Below, one piece after another: positions 1-7,742 of a stretch of 33,124 nucleotides of DNA. The notes beneath the pieces were generated by a model. The model was not told the origin of the DNA and made no database searches. It saw nothing but the letters and a program-made list of their open reading frames with translations. This stretch comes from Phycisphaerales bacterium (GTDB lineage Bacteria > Planctomycetota > Phycisphaerae > Phycisphaerales > UBA1924). How positions within the stretch are numbered: position 1 is the first letter of the stretch; the number at the start of each line of letters is the position of its first letter. The translations under genes were made by a program, and so were the position numbers. The stretch covers positions 11,247-44,370 of the forward strand of contig JAJVHS010000038.1 of the NCBI GenBank assembly GCA_022072615.1. Reading direction: 5' to 3'.

Positions 1-402
1 CGTCTTTGATCTGGTTGCCCTCAGCGATGCCCCGCCGCTGACCACGCGCGGCGCCTGACGGCCGGGCACGCAGGCGGCCACGATGTCCCCCGTCTCCGCG
101 TCGGCGACCGCTTCGCCGGGCGCAAGGTCCATCCATTCGCTCCGGGGAACGGCGCAGCGACCGTTGATGAGCAGCACCGGCTCGTCGTCGTGGACGGTGT
201 TGACGTTGATATCCGGATACAGCGCGCTTGTCAGGGCCGCGTTGCCGTCGGGCACGAACACCGACCGGGGACGCTGGCCGTAGAGCTCCGAGCAGCGGTG
301 GAACAGGCTCAGGGCACCGGTGCGGATACCGAAGCTTGGGCGGAGATCGCTCAGCGGGGCCAGGAGCCCCTTGCCGTCGTCAAAGAGCATGAGGCTGGGC
401 AT
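1..402 (-). CDS. Sugar nucleotidyltransferase-like protein (NTP_transf_4 type), N-terminal part
   Basis: This is the first 134 codons of a gene that leaves the window at base 1; the frame is open throughout from the ATG at 402-400. The protein begins MPSLMLFDDGKGLLAPLSDL and continues with RPSFGIRTGALSLFHR. That is the usual opening of the putative sugar nucleotidyltransferase family related to GlmU (LFDD..., PL..LRP...LRTG). Family members are thought to transfer a nucleotidyl group to a sugar phosphate and often end in a left-handed beta-helix, but that part lies outside the window. It is divergent from the gene at 544. A TACACT box lies six bases before the start codon, so the mRNA may be leaderless. 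The family call rests on recognition of the N-terminal pattern only; the substrate is unknown. Confidence 0.72.
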   Translation of the reverse strand, partial: MPSLMLFDDGKGLLAPLSDLRPSFGIRTGALSLFHRCSELYGQRPRSVFVPDGNAALTSALYPDINVNTVHDDEPVLLINGRCAVPRSEWMDLAPGEAVADAETGDIVAACVPGRQAPRVVSGGASLRATRSKT

Positions 403-408
403 GTTTCC

Positions 409-414
409 AGTGTA
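409..414 (-). promoter_or_regulatory. Candidate -10 box (TACACT), leaderless start
   Basis: On the minus strand TACACT is followed by six bases (ggaaac) and then the ATG at 402. A TANNNT box at this distance would place the transcription start at or next to the start codon. No clear -35 was identified. Confidence 0.5.
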
Positions 415-441
415 CCGGCACCGGCTGCCGCGGTCCCGCGC

Positions 442-457
442 TTCTCGAATTCGAGAA
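442..457. promoter_or_regulatory. Perfect 16-bp palindrome, possible operator
   Basis: TTCTCGAATTCGAGAA reads the same on both strands. It sits in the 141-bp gap between the divergent genes starting at 402 and 544. On the minus-strand side it is about 28 bases upstream of the TACACT box, close to where a -35 would be. A dimeric regulator site is the natural reading, but no regulator is identified. Confidence 0.4.
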
Positions 458-489
458 CCCCGCCGCGTGCCGATTGCGGCCGTTTTTCG

Positions 490-517
490 TTGAGCATCCG
501 GGGCCGGGCCCTACAGT
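490..517 (+). promoter_or_regulatory. Candidate promoter for the gene at 544
   Basis: TTGAGC (490-495) and TACAGT (512-517) are separated by 16 bases. Each matches four of six consensus positions of a sigma-70-type promoter. The leader would be about 20 bases long and contains GGAG (532-535), eight bases before the ATG, as a ribosome binding site. Confidence 0.4.
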
Positions 518-543
518 GAAAACAACGTTTCGGAGACCGCTCC

Positions 544-1257
544 ATGAAGCACGAACACGAACCACGCATCCACCTCTACGACGGCGGCGCTGAGAGCCTC
601 ATGACCAGCGACCAGTTCCCCGACCGCGTCAGCCTTCTGCCCGGCGCCGGCGGCAAGATCTCGCCCGGTGAGCGCCTCCGCATCATGTGGGGCCAGGACA
701 TGCTCCGCGACCTGCTCGACGGCCGCTACCGCACCGTCATCTGCGGCGTGAACTCGCACGACAACTCGCACGGCATCATCGCGCAGGTGGTCGACCTGAT
801 GGCGACCAGCCAGTGGACCGCCAAGACGGTGACGTCGTACGCCCGGATGTTCCAGGAGTCGGTCTCGGTGCACGCGGCCTCCGACAAGGAGCCCTACGTC
901 CTGAAGTTCGACCTCGACTCGGTGCTCATCCTCGGCCTCCTCCGGCCGCTGGGGCGCGACCACTTCACCCTCGAGAATCTCGAGCACGGCTTCCAGACGG
1001 TCGCGAAGATGCTGCACGACCGCCGCGACCGCCACCCGGTCGCGTCCGTGAGCTTCCTCAACGCCCGGGCCAACCGGCTGCTCACGCGCGACGGCGTGGA
1101 ACCCAGCTTCGAGACCGTCCTGCGGACGATGTACAACTCGGGCTTCCGCGGCGACGTGTACCCGGCCCCCGCAAGCTGGCGCTTCGGCAACGTCGGCGTG
1201 TTCCCGAGTTACCCCTTCCCCGGCGGCCTCGAACGCATGCGGGCGGGCAGTTCGTGA
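544..1257 (+). CDS. Conserved-looking protein of unknown function (237 aa)
   Basis: I do not recognise this family. The protein is soluble in appearance, with no signal peptide and no membrane segment. It has many aromatic, His, Arg and Asp residues and a pattern of alternating helices, including RIMWGQDMLRDLLDGRYRTV near residues 46-65 and SHDNSHGIIAQVVDLM near 71-86. The C-terminal third (PAPASWRFGNVGVFPSYPF) is rich in aromatic residues. The ATG at 544 has GGAG eight bases upstream and a plausible promoter before it. The next gene starts 12 bases after its stop but has its own -10-like box overlapping that stop. Coding potential is clear from length and GC-rich third positions; the function is unknown. 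Confidence 0.8.
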   Translation: MKHEHEPRIHLYDGGAESLMTSDQFPDRVSLLPGAGGKISPGERLRIMWGQDMLRDLLDGRYRTVICGVNSHDNSHGIIAQVVDLMATSQWTAKTVTSYARMFQESVSVHAASDKEPYVLKFDLDSVLILGLLRPLGRDHFTLENLEHGFQTVAKMLHDRRDRHPVASVSFLNARANRLLTRDGVEPSFETVLRTMYNSGFRGDVYPAPASWRFGNVGVFPSYPFPGGLERMRAGSS

Positions 1258-1263
1258 TACGCT
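1258..1263 (+). promoter_or_regulatory. Candidate -10 box (TACGCT), leaderless start
   Basis: TACGCT is followed by six bases and the GTG at 1270. It overlaps the end of the preceding gene. The same hexamer at the same distance precedes the Nudix gene at 3875. Confidence 0.45.
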
Positions 1264-1269
1264 CCGCGC

Positions 1270-2319
1270 GTGGGTGAGTCCGCACGCAACGATCAACTCG
1301 CGGAGCACTGGAACTCGGTCCCGGGCACGGTATCGGTGCACCCGTCCTGGATCGCCCGCTCGACCAGCCTGCGCGACGCGACGGTCTTCGTCGCCCTCGC
1401 GGGGGCGATGGCGGTGGTGTGGCTCTTTACGCGGGAACGCTGGTGGATCGTCGGGTCGGCGATACTCCTGGTCATCGCCCAGGTGGTCGCGGTGGTGGCG
1501 CTGACCACGCGCCGCGGCGCGCTGGCCGCCGGTCGATCGGCACTCGAGCAGACGGTCCCGGATTCATGGGAAGCGATCGCGATCCGGGCGTGGATCAAGT
1601 CGCGCCTGCGAACGCAGTGGTGGTGGTTCTCCGATCCCCGTGCGGGCCTCGACGAAACCGAGTGGTTCGATGGCGCCCCGACGCAGGCATCAACCCCGCG
1701 TCCGCGTGTCGTCTTCTGCCGCTGCCGCATCGAACATTCCCCCGGAGGCGACGAGGTGCAGGAACCGACGGAGGTCGGCGCCATGAGGCGCATGACACCT
1801 CAAGAACGCAGACGCCGCCAGCGTCAGTTCATCTGGATGTCCGTCGCGGCGGCCGCCTTCCTCATCCCCATCGTCTCCGGATCGGCGTCGCCGCGCTTCT
1901 GGGGCGTGTGGGCGGTGTTCCAGTTGCTCGCGGTCGCGTACCGCCTGGGCTGGGGGCCATTCCACATCAACTCGGCGATCGCCGCGGTGCGCAGCCTCGA
2001 GGTGGTCAGGTGGGGGAGCCATCGAGCGTACACCACCGATGACTCCGTGCTGGTGGTGGAGCCCGCCGGCGCCGCAACGGCGTCGCTGGGGCGCGGTCCG
2101 AACACGGAGCTTCAGAAGGTGCGCCCGGGAAACGTCCCGATTCTCGTCCACGCGGTCCGCCGCGATGGCACGCGCTCAACGCTGAACTTCGATCACGACT
2201 CCGACCCCGGCCTGTCCGATCTGCTCGCGCGCTGGCTCGAAGCCACGCCGGTGCCCTCGGCTGCGGCCCGCGAGGCCGAGGTCAACAATACCGAAGCTGA
2301 TTCGACGAGGTCCCCATGA
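1270..2319 (+). CDS. Four-helix membrane protein of unknown function (349 aa)
   Basis: The GTG start is supported by a TACGCT box six bases upstream. Two closely spaced membrane helices lie near residues 38-53 and 59-79. A soluble segment of about 105 residues follows, and then a second pair of helices near 188-204 and 209-226. The C-terminal 120 residues are soluble and end in an Ala/Glu-rich tail. The central soluble part contains many Trp residues (AWIKSRLRTQWWWFSDPRAG) and two Cys in VVFCRCRIEH. Its stop overlaps the start of the DinB-like gene by four bases (ATGA), so the two are probably co-transcribed and translationally coupled. No family was recognised; the inner membrane is the expected location. 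Confidence 0.8.
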   Translation: MGESARNDQLAEHWNSVPGTVSVHPSWIARSTSLRDATVFVALAGAMAVVWLFTRERWWIVGSAILLVIAQVVAVVALTTRRGALAAGRSALEQTVPDSWEAIAIRAWIKSRLRTQWWWFSDPRAGLDETEWFDGAPTQASTPRPRVVFCRCRIEHSPGGDEVQEPTEVGAMRRMTPQERRRRQRQFIWMSVAAAAFLIPIVSGSASPRFWGVWAVFQLLAVAYRLGWGPFHINSAIAAVRSLEVVRWGSHRAYTTDDSVLVVEPAGAATASLGRGPNTELQKVRPGNVPILVHAVRRDGTRSTLNFDHDSDPGLSDLLARWLEATPVPSAAAREAEVNNTEADSTRSP

Positions 2320-2828
2320 ACGCACGAGCCATCATCCGCCGCCTCGACCAGTACCCGGCCATGCTCGCGCCGCTGGTGCTTTCGCTCCCTCCCGAGGACT
2401 TCCGCTGGAAGCCCGCGCCCGAGCACTGGTCGATCCTGGAGATCTGCTGTCACCTGCTCGATGAAGAGAAGGAGGATTTCCGGCCGCGGCTGAGGAGCAC
2501 GCTCGAAGACGCCGCCCGGGAATGGCCGGCGCTGGACCTCGACCAGGTCGCGCAGAAGCGATCGTACAACACGCGCGACCTCCGGCAGACGCTCGATCAG
2601 TTCGCCGTCGAACGGGCCGCCTCGATCACGTGGCTGCACACGGTGGAAGCGGCCGATTTCTCAAGGGCGTACCAGCACCCCAAGTTCGGGCCGATCTACG
2701 CGGGCGACCTGCTCGCGAGCTGGGCCGCGCACGATGCGCTGCACCTGCGGCAGATCGCCAGGCGCCTCCACGGGCTCGCGGCGCGCGACGCGGGTTCGTT
2801 CAAGATTGCGTACGCGGGGGAGTGGTAG
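2316..2828 (+). CDS. DinB/YfiT-superfamily putative metalloenzyme
   Basis: The length (170 aa) and pattern match the DinB-like four-helix bundle family, whose members bind a metal through three histidines. The likely ligands are H46 in ICCHLLDEE and H139 and H143 in AAHDALHLRQI. The motif EHWSILEICCHL and a C-terminal HxxxHLRQ helix are the family's hallmarks. Family members include thiol-dependent transferases and many proteins of unknown activity, so no substrate can be named. The start overlaps the stop of the membrane-protein gene (ATGA), and GAGG lies five bases before the ATG. Copy A of the short repeat lies just after its stop. Confidence 0.85.
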   Translation: MNARAIIRRLDQYPAMLAPLVLSLPPEDFRWKPAPEHWSILEICCHLLDEEKEDFRPRLRSTLEDAAREWPALDLDQVAQKRSYNTRDLRQTLDQFAVERAASITWLHTVEAADFSRAYQHPKFGPIYAGDLLASWAAHDALHLRQIARRLHGLAARDAGSFKIAYAGEW

Positions 2829-2839
2829 AGAAAGAGATT

Positions 2840-2867
2840 GAACGCAGAGGTCGCAGCGGCCACAGAG
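2840..2867 (+). repeat. Solo copy (A) of a 28-bp repeat with CGCAGAGG-like units
   Basis: The sequence starts GAACGCAGAGGTCGCAG and consists of three imperfect units of about nine bases resembling YCRCRGAGG. It is nearly identical to the reverse complement of the copy at 14238-14265 and close to the copy at 13758-13786, differing mostly by transitions. Here it stands alone between two genes. Confidence 0.7.
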
Positions 2868-2881
2868 ATTGAGCGGAAGCG

Positions 2882-3319
2882 ATGAAGAAGGCACTTGCTA
2901 TTGGGTATGTGGTGGTCGTGCACGTCGCGCTGGCGATTCTGGTTTGGAAGTTGTGGCGGGACGCGGCTGGGCCATTCAAGACCGAGGTCACCAGCGGAAG
3001 TCATGTGGAAGCGTGCACGCTCTATTACAAGGACGTGCTGGTGGCGGACTGCGTGGCTCGTGATGGCGAGATGAGGGCACTCGGGCTGTATCCCACCGGA
3101 TCGACTTCAGTGATGTCAATGACACGGAGCACGCCCGAATCGCCATGGACGTACGCGCACAAAGTGATGAAGCCGGGCAGTTTCTATGGGCGCGACCTGG
3201 GGCAGGTGGTGGCGCGATATGACGACACCGACGGCGACGGTGCGACGGATCGGTTCGTGACGTTCGAGCCGCGAGGGGTCAAGGTCCTTCGGCCCGACGC
3301 CTGGATTGACAAGCAGTAG
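2882..3319 (+). CDS. Membrane-anchored small protein of unknown function (145 aa)
   Basis: One N-terminal membrane segment (about residues 4-22, ALAIGYVVVVHVALAILVW) is followed by a soluble domain of about 120 residues, probably outside the membrane. A DDTDGDGATDRFV stretch near residues 115-127 resembles calcium-binding Asp/Gly loops of EF-hand/dockerin type, but only one such loop is present. The third codon positions are less GC-biased than in neighbouring genes. The gene follows the solo repeat by 14 bases. Weak GGAAG lies two bases before the ATG. It converges on the Nudix gene with about 19 bases between the stops. The family is not recognised. Confidence 0.7.
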   Translation: MKKALAIGYVVVVHVALAILVWKLWRDAAGPFKTEVTSGSHVEACTLYYKDVLVADCVARDGEMRALGLYPTGSTSVMSMTRSTPESPWTYAHKVMKPGSFYGRDLGQVVARYDDTDGDGATDRFVTFEPRGVKVLRPDAWIDKQ

Positions 3320-3338
3320 AAAGCGGCTGCGGACGCTC

Positions 3339-3875
3339 CTATTCCTGCTCTACCACCCACGTCATCTCGGGCTGCGTGCAGTCGATGTGCACGGTGAAGA
3401 AGCCGGGGCCGCCGCCCGGGCCCGAACGCTCGTGCTTGCGCACCAGCGGCCAGATGATCCGCCGGTCGCTGTCGGGCAGCGGCAGCGCATCGATCTCGTG
3501 CGGGTGGAACCACTCCAGCGTTCCTTCCGGGATCTGCGTCGCCGCCACCCGCACCGGTCCCTTCACCAGGTAATAGAACAGCAGCCAGTGCCCGCGCCCC
3601 TCGAACGCCGCCTCGCTGATGAGCCCCAGCAGGTGCAGCCGGTCGACGGGCACGTGGATCCCCGCCTCTTCCATGATCTCCCGGCTTGCGCACTGCGCCG
3701 GTGATTCGCCGGTGACGACGTCGAGCTTGCCGCCGATGGGCGAGCACAGGCCCTGGTTGGGTGCCCGCAGCCGCCGCAGCATGAGAATGCGCCCCTGCTC
3801 GTCGCGCAGGTCGCACAGGCACGCGAGGCGGTAGGGGAGGTCCGGGTTCGAGCCGTGAACAGAGGCGGAGGGCAT
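3339..3875 (-). CDS. Nudix hydrolase
   Basis: Nudix enzymes hydrolyse nucleoside diphosphates linked to another group, using Mg2+ bound by the Nudix box. The box is visible here: G49, E57, then REIMEEAGI at 65-73 containing R65, E66, E69, E70 and G72. The spacing from the conserved Gly to the first Glu is two residues longer than the classic GX5E (GKLDVVTGE). The remainder, EX7REUXEEXGU, is intact. The length of 178 aa is normal for a single-domain member. A C-terminal stretch with FFTVHIDCTQPEMTWVVEQE is specific to this subgroup. The substrate cannot be told. TACGCT lies six bases before the ATG, suggesting a leaderless start. Confidence 0.88.
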   Translation of the reverse strand: MPSASVHGSNPDLPYRLACLCDLRDEQGRILMLRRLRAPNQGLCSPIGGKLDVVTGESPAQCASREIMEEAGIHVPVDRLHLLGLISEAAFEGRGHWLLFYYLVKGPVRVAATQIPEGTLEWFHPHEIDALPLPDSDRRIIWPLVRKHERSGPGGGPGFFTVHIDCTQPEMTWVVEQE

Positions 3876-3881
3876 GACAAG

Positions 3882-3887
3882 AGCGTA
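3882..3887 (-). promoter_or_regulatory. Candidate -10 box (TACGCT) for the Nudix gene
   Basis: On the minus strand TACGCT is followed by six bases (cttgtc) and the ATG at 3875. It lies in the 41-bp gap after the helicase stop on the same strand. Confidence 0.45.
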
Positions 3888-3916
3888 GCGAACGATGGTC
3901 GAGCCCGGGCCGGCTG

Positions 3917-6043
3917 CTAGGTCCGGCGAATCGGGATGCCGTCGGGCAGGCTCCGCAGGAACGCCGACCCGTACCTCGCGGTGACGATCCGCGGGTCGAG
4001 CACCACCACGCGGCCGTGATCCGTCTTCGACCGGATCAGCCGCCCGAACCCCTGCTTGAACTTCATCACCGCCCGCGGGAGCGCATCTTCGCGGAACGGG
4101 TCCTGCCCCCGGGCCTGCATGAGTTCGGTCCGCGCCTCGGTGAGCGGCCGGTCCGGCGGGTCGAAGGGCAGCTTGGTGATGATCACGTTGCGCAGGCCAC
4201 GCCCGCGCACGTCCACGCCCTGCCAGAACGACGCCGCCCCGAGCAGCACCGAGCGCTCGTCGGCGCGGAACTTCTCCAGGATCGCCTGCCGCGGCCCGTC
4301 GAGACCCTGGCCGAGCACCTGCATCCCGAGCATCTCAAGCCGCGGTCGGATCCGCCGCGCCACCGCGTTCAGCGTCGCGAAGCTCGTGAACAGCACGAAC
4401 GCGCCGCCGTCGGTCTCCTGCACGTGATGCACGATCCGTTCGGCGAGCGTGTCCACGTACGAATGCTCGCGCCCCGAGGACGCGGCCGGCGACCCCGCCC
4501 CCGTGTCGATGACCAGCTCCGCCTGCGCCGAGTGGTCGAACGGGCTGCCCAACTGCAGCGTCCGCGCGCCCTCGCACCCCAGCCGGGTGATCGTGTGCGC
4601 GAAGGCCATCTCCGCCGACTCGGTTGACTCGTCCTCGGCGACGCGCCGCGTCGAGAGCGTCGCGCTCGTCAAAATCACGCTGTGCGGCTGCGAGAACAGC
4701 CGCTGCTTCAAAAGCGGCGCCACCTCGATCGGCGAGCACGCCAGCGTCACCTTCTGGAACGCGCTGTCGTCCGAGGCCGATCCGGCCTCCACCCAATACG
4801 CGTAGCCGGGCAGCGACTGGTCGATCAGTGACGCGGCGTCGTCGGCGATCATCGACGCCCGGATCGCGTAGGCGTTCAGCTCGTACTGGTCCTGGTCGTT
4901 CTTGCACGCCTCGCGCATCGAACGCAGCCGGATGGTGAGGTTGTTCATCACCTCCGTGAGCTGGTTGGGAACGACCGCCGGCTTTCGGATCCGAGCCGAC
5001 ACCGCCCCAGTCTGGCCGGCCGCCTGCCACGGCTTTTCCGGCGCTCCCTTCGCCGATTCCCGGGCCACCTGCACCAGCGATTCGAAGAACTGCCGGCAGA
5101 CGTCCATCGCCTCGAGCACCAGCCGGACGGCCCGGTCGATCGCCGCCGTGTCCCCCGTTGCCAGCGCGCTCTGCGCCAGGTACCCGCGTCCGGTCCGGGG
5201 GTGGTACAGCGTCGTCAGCAGGTGCATCACGCGGCCCTCGGACAGCGAGACGCCGAAGTGGTCCGAGGCCGCGTCCTCCACGCCGTGCGCCTCGTCGAGG
5301 ATCACGTGGTCGTACTTGGGCAGGAACCCCACCTCCTGCGACCGCAGCGCCAGATCCGAGAAGAACAGCGCGTGGTTGCAGATCAGCAGGTTCGCGCCGT
5401 CCATCGCCCGCCGAGCGTTCTGGTAGAAGCACGCCGCGTGCTGCGGGCACTTGCGGCCCATGCAGTTGCCCGAGTCCGACTGCACCTTGTCCCACACGCC
5501 CGGTCGTTCCAGCGGCGGCAACGTCGAGAGCGTGCCGTCGAGGGTCGTCTGCGCCCAGTCCTCGATCACGTGCAGCGAGCGCCGCGCCGGGGGGTCGGCG
5601 AGCAGCCGCTCCTGCCGCGCGCTGGCGAGGCTCAGGCGGCGGATGCTCACGTAGTTCCCGCGCCCCTTCACCAGCACCGGTCGCAGCCTGCGCTGCGGCC
5701 CCTCGACCGTCGGATCGGCGGGCTGCTCGGCCTCGCCCACCGGGTCGAGAATGGCCTGCAGCAGCGGGATGTCCTTGGTGATCAGCTGTTCCTGGAGAGA
5801 GATCGTGTTGGTCGCGATCAGCACCGTCTCGTTGTGGTCGATGGCGCGCGTGATCGCCGGGATGAGGTAGGCGAAGGACTTGCCGACCCCCGTCCCGGCC
5901 TCGACCAGGAGGTGCGACCGCCGCTCGAGCGTCTCCCACACCGCACGGGCCATGTGCACCTGCTCGTGGCGCGACTCAAAGCCGTTGCCCAGCGTGCTCG
6001 CCAGCGGGCCGTCGGGCGACAGGATGGATTCGTACCGGTGCAA
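3917..6043 (-). CDS. DinG-type superfamily 2 helicase
   Basis: A 708-aa XPD/DinG-family ATP-dependent DNA helicase (5'-3' in characterised members) acting on DNA repair or replication intermediates. Motif I is AGTGVGKS (49-56) and motif II is DEAH (250-253, ILDEAHGVEDAA). Motif VI is present near the C-terminus (QGFGRLIRSKTDHGRVVVLD). Three cysteines at 194, 199 and 205 have the spacing of the DinG iron-sulfur cluster, but the first ligand position is Ser133 (GRGNYVSIRRL). The frame stays open to 6427, but that extension runs into the divergent permease gene. I therefore chose TTG at 6043: it gives the family's usual start (SPDGPLA..) and has TAGAAT seven bases upstream. The start codon remains an inference. 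Confidence 0.9.
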   Translation of the reverse strand: MHRYESILSPDGPLASTLGNGFESRHEQVHMARAVWETLERRSHLLVEAGTGVGKSFAYLIPAITRAIDHNETVLIATNTISLQEQLITKDIPLLQAILDPVGEAEQPADPTVEGPQRRLRPVLVKGRGNYVSIRRLSLASARQERLLADPPARRSLHVIEDWAQTTLDGTLSTLPPLERPGVWDKVQSDSGNCMGRKCPQHAACFYQNARRAMDGANLLICNHALFFSDLALRSQEVGFLPKYDHVILDEAHGVEDAASDHFGVSLSEGRVMHLLTTLYHPRTGRGYLAQSALATGDTAAIDRAVRLVLEAMDVCRQFFESLVQVARESAKGAPEKPWQAAGQTGAVSARIRKPAVVPNQLTEVMNNLTIRLRSMREACKNDQDQYELNAYAIRASMIADDAASLIDQSLPGYAYWVEAGSASDDSAFQKVTLACSPIEVAPLLKQRLFSQPHSVILTSATLSTRRVAEDESTESAEMAFAHTITRLGCEGARTLQLGSPFDHSAQAELVIDTGAGSPAASSGREHSYVDTLAERIVHHVQETDGGAFVLFTSFATLNAVARRIRPRLEMLGMQVLGQGLDGPRQAILEKFRADERSVLLGAASFWQGVDVRGRGLRNVIITKLPFDPPDRPLTEARTELMQARGQDPFREDALPRAVMKFKQGFGRLIRSKTDHGRVVVLDPRIVTARYGSAFLRSLPDGIPIRRT

Positions 6044-6050
6044 GGGTCGG

Positions 6051-6056
6051 ATTCTA
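6051..6056 (-). promoter_or_regulatory. Candidate -10 box (TAGAAT) for the DinG-type gene
   Basis: On the minus strand TAGAAT (five of six consensus matches) is followed by seven bases and the TTG at 6043. This spacing helps to decide the start codon of the helicase gene. Confidence 0.5.
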
Positions 6057-6100
6057 GTAGGGGTTTGCCGCCGCGCCGGGAACCGAGGCACCGTTCGCAG

Positions 6101-6106
6101 TAAAGT
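6101..6106 (+). promoter_or_regulatory. Candidate -10 box (TAAAGT) for the ABC permease gene
   Basis: TAAAGT is followed by seven bases and the ATG at 6114. Together with the box at 6051-6056 on the other strand it forms a compact divergent promoter region of about 70 bp. Confidence 0.42.
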
Positions 6107-6113
6107 GCAGGCG

Positions 6114-7742
6114 ATGTCCCCACGGACGGGCGGTGCATACCGAGCGGCAAGCCTGTTTCTCGTCACACTTGTGCTCGTCGTTGTCGTTTTTCCGCTCGCG
6201 ATCGCGCTGACGGAAGTCGCCGCGGGACTCGTCGGCACCAGCCCCGCCGAGGCCGCCGCGCCCGCCGCCACGTGGCGAACCCTGTTCTCTCCGCAGGTCC
6301 TCGTCAACACCTTCGCCTGGCCCTTGGGGATCGGCGCGGTCGCGACGGCGCTGGCGTGGCCCGCGGCATGGGCGATCCGCCGCCGTGGCGCGTCGCTGAT
6401 CCCCTGGATGCTCGTGCCGCTCAGCATGCCCGCGTACCTCGCCTACTCGGGCTACGGGCTCATCCGAGCACCCGGCACGCTGATCGGCGACTGGCTCGAG
6501 CGAGCCGCGCATGGCGGATGGCCCGCGGCGCCGTTCATCGCGGGGCAGGTGCTCGCGTTCATGGGCATGTGCCTGTGGGCATGGCCGATACCGTCCCTGG
6601 TCCTGGGCTGGTCCGCCTCGAAAGTGGACGCCGCGATCCTGGATTCGCTCGCGATTGACCGAGCCGGGCCGCTCCGGCGGTTCACCACGCTGGCCGCCAT
6701 CCTCAAGATCCCCGTGATCTCGAGCATCGCCCTGGTGGCGCTCGTGATGCTCGGGTCGGCCGTGCCCCTTCACCTCGCGCAGGTCCCCACCTGGTCGATC
6801 AAGCTGTGGTTCGCGCTCGACAACTCTGCCCTGAGCGAGCGCTGGCGGATCTGGATGTTGTCACTCCCCCTGGTCGCGGCCGCTGCGGTCGCCGCGTGGA
6901 TGGTCGTCCGCGCCGCGGCTCGGCCATCAGTACTGGGGCTGGATGTGGACCGCGGCCGGTTCATGCGCGGTCGGTCGTGGATCGTGGTGTTCATCGCGAG
7001 CACGCTCGTTCCGCTGGCATGCTTTGCCTGGTCCCTCCGGCGGGCCGAGTCGCTGCGGGAGTTCTGGCGCACCAGCACCTCGGCCGCAGGCTGGACCTCC
7101 CTCGTCGCCCTCCACGTCGCGTTCCTGGGCATGCTGATCGGCGCTTCAGTCTGGTTCCTCATGAGCGCCCGCCCCAACTCCCGCGTCCCGCGCCTGTGCG
7201 TCGTCCTCCTGACGACCGCCGGGCTGATCCCGGGGGTGATTCTGGGTTCCGCGGTCAACCAGGCGTGGCTGAAGTGGGAACAAACCCGCCCCATCGCGGA
7301 TTCGTACTGGGTGATAGTGCTCGCGCACGCGGCACGGTTCTGCTGGATCCCCGCGTGGGTGGGCTGCCTGCTCGCGGGCGCCGAGCAGGTCGATCGACGC
7401 CATCAGCGGCTCATCGACGGCGCGGGGGGATTGAAAGGATGGTGGATCGCCGCGGCCCGTCCGGGCGCGGGAATTCTTGCCGGCGCGGCGATCTTCGCCG
7501 GGCTCATGAGCGTCCATGAAATCGAATCGACCGTGCTCGTCCAGCCCCCCGGCATCGACGGCCTGGCTCGGCAGATCCTTCAGTTTCTGCACTTTTCCCG
7601 CATGGAGGAGCTCTCGGCGGCGAGCGTCTGGATGATCGGCGGCGGACTGGCGGCCGCCGCCCTGACCGCCTGGGCCGCGCGGCGATCCCTCGCCAACCGT
7701 GCAACTCCCGACCGCGCACTCCCAACTGTCAATGAAAGCTGA
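6114..7742 (+). CDS. Two-module ABC transporter permease (FbpB/ThiP-like)
   Basis: The 542-aa protein has about ten to twelve hydrophobic helices arranged as two similar halves, as in permeases for ferric iron, thiamine or similar small solutes. Degenerate EAA-type loops, which contact the ATPase, appear in both halves: AAILDSLAIDRAGPLRRFTT in the first, and LIDGAGGLKGWWIAAARP in the second. It would form the inner-membrane pore of an importer. No ATPase or solute-binding protein for such an importer is next to it; the ABC ATPase at 20626 is of exporter type and far away. The start at 6114 matches the beginning of the first hydrophobic segment and has TAAAGT seven bases upstream. Upstream in-frame codons overlap the divergent helicase gene and were rejected. 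The substrate is not determinable. Confidence 0.82.
   Translation: MSPRTGGAYRAASLFLVTLVLVVVVFPLAIALTEVAAGLVGTSPAEAAAPAATWRTLFSPQVLVNTFAWPLGIGAVATALAWPAAWAIRRRGASLIPWMLVPLSMPAYLAYSGYGLIRAPGTLIGDWLERAAHGGWPAAPFIAGQVLAFMGMCLWAWPIPSLVLGWSASKVDAAILDSLAIDRAGPLRRFTTLAAILKIPVISSIALVALVMLGSAVPLHLAQVPTWSIKLWFALDNSALSERWRIWMLSLPLVAAAAVAAWMVVRAAARPSVLGLDVDRGRFMRGRSWIVVFIASTLVPLACFAWSLRRAESLREFWRTSTSAAGWTSLVALHVAFLGMLIGASVWFLMSARPNSRVPRLCVVLLTTAGLIPGVILGSAVNQAWLKWEQTRPIADSYWVIVLAHAARFCWIPAWVGCLLAGAEQVDRRHQRLIDGAGGLKGWWIAAARPGAGILAGAAIFAGLMSVHEIESTVLVQPPGIDGLARQILQFLHFSRMEELSAASVWMIGGGLAAAALTAWAARRSLANRATPDRALPTVNES

Noticed and set aside
442..457. Reading the palindrome as a heat-shock element (TTCnnGAA units)
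   Set aside because: That element is eukaryotic; a generic bacterial operator is the more sensible reading.
6044..6427. N-terminal extension of the DinG-type frame on the minus strand
   Set aside because: It overlaps the start of the divergent ABC permease and the encoded residues look like a shadow of that gene. The family N-terminus begins around base 6043.
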